From positions 1-5,857 of the forward strand of contig CAJUMT010000206.1 of assembly GCA_910587495.1 (NCBI GenBank): a DNA stretch of 5,857 nucleotides. Direction: 5' to 3'. Of this stretch, positions 1-5,857 are shown one piece after another; the stretch's first letter is position 1, and the number at the start of each line of letters is the position of its first letter. A program made the translations under genes and the position numbers. The stretch is from an uncultured Lachnospiraceae bacterium (lineage in GTDB: Bacteria; Bacillota_A; Clostridia; Lachnospirales; Lachnospiraceae). A model generated the notes under the pieces. It was not told the DNA's origin, made no database searches, and was given only the letters and a program-made list of their open reading frames with translations.

Positions 1-42
1 CTTGCTGTGTGACTGGAGTTCAGACGTGTGCTCTTCCGATCT
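1..42 (+). other. Illumina TruSeq adapter contamination (not genomic)
   Basis: Bases 9-42 match, as I recall it, the full 34-base Illumina TruSeq read-2/index adapter, beginning GTGACTGGAGTTC and ending CTCTTCCGATCT. Bases 1-8 (CTTGCTGT) sit where the 8-base i7 index lies in the library construct, so they may be a sample barcode; that part is inference. The adapter is open in the smc reading frame and has a TTG at position 2, so it adds a false 14-residue N-terminus (MLCDWSSDVCSSDL) to the SMC fragment. The stretch should be trimmed before annotation. Genomic sequence begins at about base 43. Confidence 0.97.
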
Positions 43-2383
43 GATGACGGAGCAGATCCAGATACGAAAAGCGGAGGTGGATCAAAAGCTCATTCAGATG
101 AAAAGCGAGAAGCTTAATCAGGACGAGCATTTAGAGCGGCAGCGTCAGGCGCTTTTAGAAGTCCGCCAGGAATTAGGTCAGGTGACGGACGACCGCGGGA
201 AGTTAGAAGAGCGGATCAAAGAACTGCAGCAGCAGATTACGATAGGAAGGAAACGGCTGGAAGACGGGCAGACCATTTATCACAGAGAATCTTCCCGGCT
301 GGAATCTCTTAAGAATCTTGCCGAACGCTATGACGGATACGGCGGCAGCATCCGCAGAGTCATGGAACAAAAAGAAAAAACAGGCGGTATCTGCGGCGTT
401 GTGGCGGATCTAATACAAACGGAGAAAAAGTATGAGACTGCCATTGAGACAGCCCTTGGCGGCAGCATCCAGAATGTGGTGACAGAGGATGAAGAGACGG
501 CCAAAGGCCTGATACGTTTTTTAAAACAGAACCGTTTTGGAAGAGTGACGTTTCTGCCTTTGACAGCGGTAAAAAATCCGCCCCGGTTTAATCAGTCTCA
601 AGCATTAAATGAGCCGGGTGTCATAGGATTGGCTCATACGCTGGTCAGTACCGAAGACCGTTATCTGCATATCATGGCACAGCTTTTGGGCAGAGTGGTA
701 GTAGTGGACCAGATTGATCATGCCATTACCTTGCAGAGAAAATACCGCTACAGCCTGCGTATTGTGACTCTGGAAGGGGAATCTTTAAACCCGGGCGGTT
801 CCATGACAGGAGGCGCTTTTAAGAACAGCAGCAGTCTTTTGAGCCGTAACCGGGAAATTGAGGAATTAAAAGAAAAAGTAGACCGGTGCAGGCAGGATAT
901 GGAAAAAATCCAGAAAGAGCTGACCGGTATTCAAAATGAAAGAAGCAGATGTTATCTGGAACTGGACGCGGGCGTAGCCAGCCTGCAGGCCCTTCGGGTG
1001 AGAGAAAACACCGCCAGGATGAATGTGGAGCAGTTAGAAGGACAGAACCAGACAGCGGATCAGGAATTTCTCCAGCTTCAAAAAGAAAGCGCAGAGTTGG
1101 AACGCCAGAAGCAGGAGATTCAGGAATTGAAAAAAGAGAATCAGCAGGAGCTTGCAGATTCCGAGTCCATGGAAAAGGCCCACACCGCTTCGGTGGAAAT
1201 CTATCAAAAGCGCATGGAAGAAGAAAGGGAAGAAGAGACCAAAGCGGCCAGGGTTTTAGAAGATTACCATCTGGACGCGGCATCACTCGAACAGAAAGCT
1301 CAGTTCACGGCATCCAATTTAAGACGTATTGAGGGAGAACTTGCAAAACTTTTTCATGAGCGGGAAGAACTGGAGCAGAACAGGCAAAAAGCGGAGGCGG
1401 ACAGTAAAGAGCGGGAGGATGGAATAAAGGCGCTTAAAAGCGGCATGGACGAGACCGAAGAAGAGATCCGTAAACTGGAAGAACAAGTAACGGATCTTGG
1501 CAGACAAAAAGAAACGCAGTCGGCTTCCCATAAAAATTTCTTCGCGATGCGGGAGGAACTGTCTTCTCGCAGGAATGATCTGGATAAAGAGCTTTTTCGT
1601 CTGGACAGCCAGAAAGAAAAGCTGGACGAAACTTCAGAGAATCTGATGAACCATATGTGGGCAGAATATGAGCTGACCTACAACGCGGCGCTGCCGCTTC
1701 GGAAAGAGGAGTATACAAACCTTCCGGAGCTGAAAAAAAGCTGCGGGGAAGTAAAGGAAGAAATTAAAGGCCTGGGCAATGTGAATGTCAACGCCATTGA
1801 AGATTATAAAGAAGTGTCTGAACGCTACACGTTTATGGACGGACAAAGAAATGACCTGATTGAGGCGGAAGAGGCTTTAAAACAGGTGATAAAAGAGCTG
1901 GACAGCGGCATGAAAAAACAATTTTCCGAGCAGTTTGCACTGATTCAGAAAGAGTTCGACAAAGCATTCAAAGAACTGTTCGGCGGCGGCAGGGGTACGC
2001 TGGAACTGATTGATGAAGAAGATATACTGGAAACCGGTATCCGCATTATCGCCCAGCCGCCCGGGAAGAAGCTGCAGAATATGATGCAGCTGTCCGGCGG
2101 CGAAAAGGCGCTTACCGCCATCTCGCTTCTGTTCGCCATACAAAATTTAAAGCCGTCGCCTTTTTGTCTGCTGGATGAGATTGAGGCGGCGTTAGACGAT
2201 TCCAATGTGGTGCGTTTTGCGAAATATTTACATAAACTGACCAAATATACCCAGTTTATCGTCATCACGCACAGACGGGGGACGATGAATGCAGCGGACC
2301 GTCTGTATGGGATCACCATGCAGGAAAAGGGTGTGTCCACCCTTGTGTCTGTTAATCTGATCGAGAATGATCTGGATAAATAA
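43..2383 (+). CDS. smc: Chromosome partition protein SMC, 5'-truncated (C-terminal two thirds)
   Basis: SMC is the ATPase of the bacterial condensin complex (with ScpA and ScpB). It organises and helps segregate the chromosome in the nucleoid. Counting from the ATG at 44 (779 residues; this is an internal Met, not the true start), residues 1-98 are charged, Gln/Glu/Lys-rich coiled coil. Residues about 99-257 are the hinge, from a YGGSIRRVM stretch to the conserved PGGSMTGG. A long returning coiled coil follows to about residue 575, then the C-terminal ATPase half: the signature motif LSGGEKALTA starts at 683, Walker B FCLLDE is 707-712 (D711, E712), the D-loop LDD starts at 717 and the H-loop His is 743. 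Bacterial SMCs are about 1,180 residues, so roughly 400 N-terminal residues, including Walker A, are missing. The break coincides with the adapter and is an assembly end, not a natural truncation. The reading frame is intact to TAA. ftsY follows after 29 bases, probably in the same operon. Confidence 0.97.
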
Positions 2384-2399
2384 AGGCGGAAGTTAAATT

Positions 2400-2406
2400 A
2401 GGAGGT
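2400..2406 (+). promoter_or_regulatory. Ribosome binding site of ftsY
   Basis: AGGAGGT, a near-perfect Shine-Dalgarno sequence, ends 6 bases before the ATG at 2413. It fixes the ftsY start and fits strong translation of a housekeeping gene. Confidence 0.85.
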
Positions 2407-2412
2407 GCCATA

Positions 2413-3351
2413 ATGGCTGAAGAAAAAAAAGGATTTTTCAGGCGCCTGGCAGAGGGATTAAGCAAGACCAGGAACAATATTGTGTCAGGGATAGACGCAA
2501 TATTCAACGGATTTTCTGATATTGACGATGATTTTTACGACGAGATCGAAGAAATCCTGATTATGGGCGATATCGGGATCAATGCCACGACCAGCATTAT
2601 AGAAAATCTGAAAAAGAAGGTAAAAGAACAGCATATAAAGAAACCTGATGAATGTAAAGAGCTTTTGATCAACAGTATCAGGGAGCAGATGGAAGTGGGC
2701 GAGACCGCCTACGATTTTGAGCAGCGCACTTCCGTGGTTCTTGTAATTGGAGTCAACGGAGTCGGAAAGACCACTTCAGTGGGTAAACTGGCAGGTAAGC
2801 TAAAGGAGCAGGGCCGCAAAGTGATTCTCGCGGCGGCGGATACGTTCCGGGCAGCGGCAGGAGAGCAGCTGACCGAGTGGGCGAACAGAGCCGGTGTGGA
2901 GATTATCGGCGGCAGCGAGGGCGCGGACCCTGCCTCCGTGGTCTATGACGCGGTATGCGCAGCCAAGGCAAGAAAAGCGGATGTGCTTTTGATTGATACG
3001 GCCGGAAGGCTTCATAATAAAAAGAACTTGATGGAAGAGCTTCGTAAGATCAATAGAATTATTGAGCGGGAATATCCGGATGCCTACAGGGAGACAATGG
3101 TGGTATTGGACGGTACAACCGGACAGAATGCATTAGAGCAGGCGCGCCAGTTTGGTGAAGCGGCGGAGCTGACCGGTATTATCTTAACCAAATTAGACGG
3201 CACGGCCAAAGGCGGAATTGCCGTAGCCATTCAGTCTGAATTAAATGTTCCGGTGAAATACATCGGTGTCGGTGAGCACATTGACGATTTGCAGAAATTT
3301 GACGCGGACGCATTTGTAAAAGCTCTGTTTTTGACAGAACCGAGGGAATAA
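2413..3351 (+). CDS. ftsY: Signal recognition particle receptor FtsY
   Basis: FtsY is the membrane-associated GTPase that receives the SRP (Ffh plus 4.5S/6S RNA) carrying ribosomes that make membrane proteins, and passes them to the Sec translocon. The 312-residue protein has the NG architecture. A short basic, amphipathic N-terminus (GFFRRLAEGLSKTR, about 7-20) probably serves as the membrane-binding helix, and the N domain runs to about residue 100. The G domain has the P-loop GVNGVGKTTS (113-122), DTFRAAA (from 143), DTAGR (195-199), TKLDG (259-263) and the closing GVGEHIDDL (from 285). The long acidic A domain of the E. coli protein is absent, as is usual in Firmicutes, so the length is normal. 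The start is set by the strong Shine-Dalgarno at 2400-2406. It lies 29 bases after smc and 31 bases before ilvA, with no terminator seen in either gap, so co-transcription is likely. All GTPase motifs look intact. Confidence 0.98.
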   Translation: MAEEKKGFFRRLAEGLSKTRNNIVSGIDAIFNGFSDIDDDFYDEIEEILIMGDIGINATTSIIENLKKKVKEQHIKKPDECKELLINSIREQMEVGETAYDFEQRTSVVLVIGVNGVGKTTSVGKLAGKLKEQGRKVILAAADTFRAAAGEQLTEWANRAGVEIIGGSEGADPASVVYDAVCAAKARKADVLLIDTAGRLHNKKNLMEELRKINRIIEREYPDAYRETMVVLDGTTGQNALEQARQFGEAAELTGIILTKLDGTAKGGIAVAIQSELNVPVKYIGVGEHIDDLQKFDADAFVKALFLTEPRE

Positions 3352-3366
3352 AATACAAGAGTAGAT

Positions 3367-3372
3367 AGGAGA
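3367..3372 (+). promoter_or_regulatory. Ribosome binding site deciding the ilvA start
   Basis: AGGAGA lies 10 bases before the first of two adjacent ATG codons (3383 and 3386) and 13 bases before the second. The spacing favours 3383, though both add up to nearly the same protein. Confidence 0.65.
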
Positions 3373-3382
3373 TAGTATTAAG

Positions 3383-4594
3383 ATGATGACTTTAGAGAAG
3401 TTCGAGGAAGCCTGTGAAGTCGTAAGCAGGGTGACAATAGAGACAAGGCTGATGCACAGTCAATATTTCAGCGAACAGTCAGGAAATAAGGTGTATTTAA
3501 AACCGGAGAATATGCAGAAGACCGGCGCGTTTAAAATTCGCGGCGCTTACTATAAGATTAGTACTCTGACCGATGAAGAGCGCGAAAAAGGACTGATCAC
3601 CGCCTCAGCAGGCAACCATGCCCAGGGCGTGGCTTACGCGGCGAAAGAATATGGCTGTAAAGCAGTTATCGTAATGCCTACCACGACGCCCCTGATTAAA
3701 GTTAACCATACCAAAGAATACGGAGCCGAGGTGGTTCTGCACGGGAATGATTACGACGAGGCCTGCGCTCACGCTTACGAGCTGGCGAAGGAACACGGCT
3801 ATACATTTATCCATCCTTTTGACGATCTGGATGTGGCGTCCGGCCAGGGAACCATATCCATGGAAATATTCAAAGAACTCCCCCTGGTGGACTGTATTCT
3901 GGTGCCCATCGGCGGCGGCGGGCTTGCCGCAGGTGTGGCGACGCTGGCAAAACAGCTGAATCCGAAGATTCAGGTCATCGGAGTCGAGCCGGAAGGGGCA
4001 AACTGCATGGAGCAGTCCCTTGCTAAAGGCGAGGTTATTTGCCTGGAACACAGCAATACCATCGCTGACGGTACGGCAGTGCGTCAGCCGGGAAAAGATA
4101 TATTTCCTTATATTCAGCAGAATATCGACAAAGTCATCTCTGTTCCGGACGACGATTTGATTGTGGCGTTTCTGGATATGGTGGAGAATCATAAAATGAT
4201 TGTGGAAAATTCCGGGCTTCTGACCGTAGCGGCTCTTAAATATTTGAATATGTCCGGAAAAAAAGTCGTATGTATTTTAAGCGGGGGAAATATGGATATT
4301 ATCACCATGTCCTCCGTCGTGCAGCATGGACTGATTCAGAGAGACAGGATATTTACCGTATCTGTCCTTCTGCCGGATAAACCAGGCGAACTGGTCCATG
4401 TGGCTTCCATCATTGCAGGACAGCAGGGTAATGTGATTCGACTGGATCATAACCAGTTTGTCAGCACCAACCGTAATGCAGCCGTAGAACTTAAAATTAC
4501 TTTGGAAGCATTCGGAACCGAACATAAAGAGCGGATTATCCGCGAACTGAAGAACAATGGCTACCGCCCCAAACTAATCAGGGCAAACATATAG
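3383..4594 (+). CDS. ilvA: Threonine ammonia-lyase (threonine dehydratase), medium form with C-terminal ACT domain
   Basis: A PLP-dependent fold-type II enzyme that deaminates L-threonine to 2-oxobutyrate and ammonia, the first step of isoleucine synthesis from threonine, or of threonine breakdown. The 403-residue protein has the PLP lysine K51 in TGAFKIRGA, the substrate-loop motif SAGNHAQG (75-82), the glycine-rich phosphate-binding loop GGGG (177-180) and LSGGN (299-303) near the PLP ring. A single ACT-like domain follows from about 324 to 403 (FTVSVLLPDKPGEL onwards). This length separates it from the ACT-less catabolic TdcB (about 330 residues) and from E. coli IlvA with two ACT-like domains (about 514). 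It matches the medium single-ACT form, where the ACT domain usually binds an allosteric amino acid. The symbol is by family; some annotations use tdcB for such proteins. The nearby hom favours a biosynthetic role, but sequence alone does not prove it. ftsY ends 31 bases upstream. Confidence 0.93.
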   Translation: MMTLEKFEEACEVVSRVTIETRLMHSQYFSEQSGNKVYLKPENMQKTGAFKIRGAYYKISTLTDEEREKGLITASAGNHAQGVAYAAKEYGCKAVIVMPTTTPLIKVNHTKEYGAEVVLHGNDYDEACAHAYELAKEHGYTFIHPFDDLDVASGQGTISMEIFKELPLVDCILVPIGGGGLAAGVATLAKQLNPKIQVIGVEPEGANCMEQSLAKGEVICLEHSNTIADGTAVRQPGKDIFPYIQQNIDKVISVPDDDLIVAFLDMVENHKMIVENSGLLTVAALKYLNMSGKKVVCILSGGNMDIITMSSVVQHGLIQRDRIFTVSVLLPDKPGELVHVASIIAGQQGNVIRLDHNQFVSTNRNAAVELKITLEAFGTEHKERIIRELKNNGYRPKLIRANI

Positions 4595-4622
4595 TAGCGG
4601 AACTTTAAAACAGCGAAGTCTA

Positions 4623-4628
4623 TATAAT
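4623..4628 (+). promoter_or_regulatory. Possible -10 promoter element
   Basis: TATAAT is a perfect sigma-A -10 hexamer, within TATATAAT. A -35 box at 16-18 bases spacing would fall in GGAACTTTAAAA, which does not resemble TTGACA, and there is no TGn extended -10. If used, transcription would start near 4635, inside the left arm of the inverted repeat, and would serve the Cys-rich gene and hom. The support is the hexamer and the position only. Confidence 0.3.
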
Positions 4629-4630
4629 GC

Positions 4631-4669
4631 GGATTGATCTTGGGACGCAAGGTGGTCAAAGATCAATCC
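4631..4669. repeat. Perfect 11-bp inverted repeat (hairpin or operator)
   Basis: The arms GGATTGATCTT (4631-4641) and AAGATCAATCC (4659-4669) are exact reverse complements around a 17-base loop. Two further pairs (4643-4657, and 4644-4656 as G-U) are possible past one mismatch. The right arm is followed by AGATACCGTC, not a T-run, so it is not a canonical intrinsic terminator on the + strand; the - strand also lacks a T-run. It could be an RNA hairpin in the leader of the next gene, a protein binding site just after the TATAAT, or an RNA-end-stabilising stem after ilvA. The repeat is directly visible; its role is unknown. Confidence 0.75.
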
Positions 4670-4720
4670 AGATACCGTCATTAGATAGACGGAGCGGAAC
4701 TTGCAAAAGGAGAGTAAAGA

Positions 4721-5140
4721 ATGGAAAGCAGAATTGAAAAAACAATCGAAAGACACAGTAAAGGTTATAATTGCGCGCAGGCAGTCGTTTGCACCTACTG
4801 CGACCTGCTTGGAATGGATGAGGAAGCGGCGTTCCGCCTGTCAGAAGGATTTGGCGCAGGCATGGGCGGTATGGAGGCAACCTGCGGCGCGTTGTCAGGC
4901 GCTGTTATGTTATCCGGCTTAAAGGGCAGCGACGGCAATCTGGAGGCTCCAAAGACCAAGGGAAGCACCTACAAACTTTCCAAAGAGATGGTAAAACGCT
5001 TTCAGGAAGAGTGCGGTTCCACCATCTGTAAGGAGATCAAAGGCGTCGATACAGGCAAACCAAAACACGCGTGTCCGGACTGCATTAAAGGCGCTGCAGC
5101 CATCGTAGAGGATATGCTGCTCGGAGATAAGAATGAGTAA
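4721..5140 (+). CDS. C_GCAxxG_C_C family small Cys-rich protein
   Basis: The 139-residue product fits the C_GCAxxG_C_C family, small proteins annotated as probable redox-active or metal-binding but with no established biochemical role. Seen here are the N-terminal GYNCAQAV (C18), a Gly-rich GFGAGMGGME (43-52) leading into TCGALSGAVM (C55), then C103 and C118, which give the family's spaced cysteine pattern. Additional cysteines at 24, 27, 98 and 121 make eight in all, including two CxxC pairs (C24/C27 and C118/C121). There is no signal peptide or clear membrane span, so it is probably cytoplasmic. The start is supported by AGGAG at 4708-4712, 8 bases upstream. The 3' end overlaps hom by 8 bases (ATGAGTAA), suggesting translational coupling. 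Family assignment is by recognition of the pattern; any role in redox chemistry or a link to amino acid synthesis is inference. Confidence 0.88.
   Translation: MESRIEKTIERHSKGYNCAQAVVCTYCDLLGMDEEAAFRLSEGFGAGMGGMEATCGALSGAVMLSGLKGSDGNLEAPKTKGSTYKLSKEMVKRFQEECGSTICKEIKGVDTGKPKHACPDCIKGAAAIVEDMLLGDKNE
5123..5126 (+). promoter_or_regulatory. Ribosome binding site of hom, inside the upstream gene
   Basis: GGAG lies 6 bases before the ATG at 5133, within the last codons of the Cys-rich gene. It supports the overlapping start. Confidence 0.6.
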
Positions 5141-5857
5141 ATATAAAAAGATTCAGGCCGCTCTTTTAGGCGCCGGGACTGTGGGCGGCGGCGTCTATAA
5201 ACTTCTGGAAAGAAGAAAAGCCGAGATGCCGGAAAAGATTCAGGCAGAATTTGAGATCAGCAAAGTCCTGGTACGAAGCCTGGGAAAGAAAAGAGAAGGG
5301 ATACCTGACGAGGTCCTGACCGACGACTGGGACAGTATCATAAAAGACCCGGATATCAGTATCGTTATAGAACTGATGGGCGGCATAGAGCCTGCCCGCA
5401 CCCGTATCCTTGAAGCGCTTGCCGCCGGTAAACATGTTGTGACCGCCAATAAAGACCTGATGGCAGAGCATGGCAAAGAATTGATGGATATGGCTGAAAA
5501 ACATCACTGTGATTTGCAGTTCGAGGCAGCAGTGGGCGGCGGCATTCCCATCATCCGTCCTTTAAAAGAATGTCTGGCGGGCAATGACATCACAGAAGTG
5601 ATGGGTATTGTCAATGGTACGACCAATTATATCCTGACCCGTATGACAGAGGACGGCATGGATTTTGAGGATGCGCTTAAGAAAGCCCAGGAGCTTGGCT
5701 TTGCCGAGTCGGACCCTACGGCGGATATCGAAGGCCTGGACGCAGGGCGCAAGATGGCGATCCTTGCTTCTATTGCTTTTCATTCCCGTGTGACCTTTCA
5801 GGATGTGGATGTAAAAGGTATCACAAAGATTACGGCCGCGGATATTCAGTACGCCAA
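5133..5857 (+). CDS. hom: Homoserine dehydrogenase, N-terminal part (runs off the window)
   Basis: Hom reduces aspartate semialdehyde to homoserine with NAD(P)H, the branch point towards threonine and methionine. About 241 codons are visible and open to the right edge. The Rossmann loop GAGTVGGGV spans 13-21, the conserved TANKDLMA has K107, the central VNGTTNYIL starts at 160, and the family signature runs from A185 to K207 (AQELGFAESDPTADIEGLDA then GRK). D203 and K207 match the conserved Asp/Lys pair of the active site. No aspartate kinase domain precedes it, so it is monofunctional. Such proteins are usually 400-430 residues, so the rest of the catalytic domain and any C-terminal ACT domain lie beyond the window. 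The start at 5133 fits the family N-terminus, has GGAG 6 bases upstream, and overlaps the preceding stop by 8 bases. The reading frame is clean throughout. Confidence 0.96.
   Translation, partial: MSKYKKIQAALLGAGTVGGGVYKLLERRKAEMPEKIQAEFEISKVLVRSLGKKREGIPDEVLTDDWDSIIKDPDISIVIELMGGIEPARTRILEALAAGKHVVTANKDLMAEHGKELMDMAEKHHCDLQFEAAVGGGIPIIRPLKECLAGNDITEVMGIVNGTTNYILTRMTEDGMDFEDALKKAQELGFAESDPTADIEGLDAGRKMAILASIAFHSRVTFQDVDVKGITKITAADIQYA

Larger units (their letters stand above)
4595..4720. other. Intergenic region between ilvA and the Cys-rich gene
   Basis: This is the longest gap in the window, 126 bases. It holds a TATAAT hexamer (4623-4628), a perfect 11-bp inverted repeat (4631-4641/4659-4669), a weak 5-bp inverted repeat (4675-4679/4688-4692), a 10-bp direct repeat (4596-4605 and 4693-4702) and the ribosome binding site of the next gene (4708-4712). 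I see no T-run after either hairpin and no convincing ORF. It is the only place in the window with room for an internal promoter. Confidence 0.7.

Noticed and set aside
819..1286. Antisense open frame of 155 codons inside smc
   Set aside because: It is Pro/Ser/Leu/Phe-rich, as expected from the complement of a Glu/Lys/Gln-rich coiled coil, with no domain seen.
949..1332. Second + strand open frame of 127 codons inside smc
   Set aside because: It is an off-frame reading of the coiled-coil region, Arg/Gly/Ser-rich with low complexity, and lies wholly within smc.
43..2383. A naturally short or novel SMC-like ATPase lacking Walker A
   Set aside because: The loss begins exactly at the adapter junction, and the remaining part aligns in order with canonical SMC from the first coiled coil to the C-terminus.
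3605..4192. Antisense open frame of 195 codons inside ilvA
   Set aside because: It lies entirely opposite a well-supported gene with intact catalytic motifs, shows no recognisable domain, and is explained by codon bias of the sense strand.
4640..4680. T-box-like pieces (GGTGG followed later by ACCG) in the gap before the Cys-rich gene
   Set aside because: The pieces are not contiguous as in the T-box core, there is no room for a stem I with a specifier loop, and no terminator follows.
4631..4680. Intrinsic terminator after ilvA
   Set aside because: The hairpin is sound, but AGATACCGTC follows it instead of a T-run, and the reverse direction has no T-run either.
4675..4692. 5-bp inverted repeat CCGTC/GACGG with an 8-base loop
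   Set aside because: It is too short to stand above chance and has no T-run or known site next to it.

Overview
The window looks like the end of a metagenome or draft-genome contig from a Gram-positive anaerobe of the Clostridia, most plausibly Lachnospiraceae. This rests on the SMC/FtsY protein types, strong AGGAGG-like ribosome binding sites, tight same-strand packing, moderate GC and a C_GCAxxG_C_C family protein. It is an inference from recognition, not from a search.

Layout, all on the + strand. Bases 1-42 are not biological: 9-42 match the Illumina TruSeq read-2 adapter, and 1-8 could be a sample index. From base 43 the sequence is the 3' two thirds of smc (coiled coil, hinge, coiled coil, C-terminal ATPase half); the N-terminal Walker A half is missing. 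After 29 bases comes a complete ftsY (signal recognition particle receptor). After 31 bases comes a complete threonine ammonia-lyase gene of the medium, single-ACT type (ilvA). A 126-base intergenic region (4595-4720) holds a TATAAT hexamer, a perfect 11-bp inverted repeat and a 10-bp direct repeat. Then comes a small Cys-rich C_GCAxxG_C_C family gene whose last 8 bases overlap the start of hom (homoserine dehydrogenase). hom runs off the right edge after about 241 codons.

Functionally there are two blocks. smc-ftsY is a housekeeping pair (chromosome organisation, membrane protein targeting), a common pairing in Firmicutes. ilvA and hom belong to aspartate-family amino acid metabolism: Hom makes homoserine, the precursor of threonine, and IlvA deaminates threonine to 2-oxobutyrate, the entry to isoleucine. 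The Cys-rich protein between them has no assigned function. Spacing allows read-through from smc to ilvA, and the 4595-4720 gap is the only place with room for a new promoter.

I found no mobile element, CRISPR array, RNA gene or obvious new system. The points most worth checking are the adapter contamination, which creates a false SMC N-terminus, the inverted repeat at 4631-4669, and the Cys-rich protein coupled to hom.
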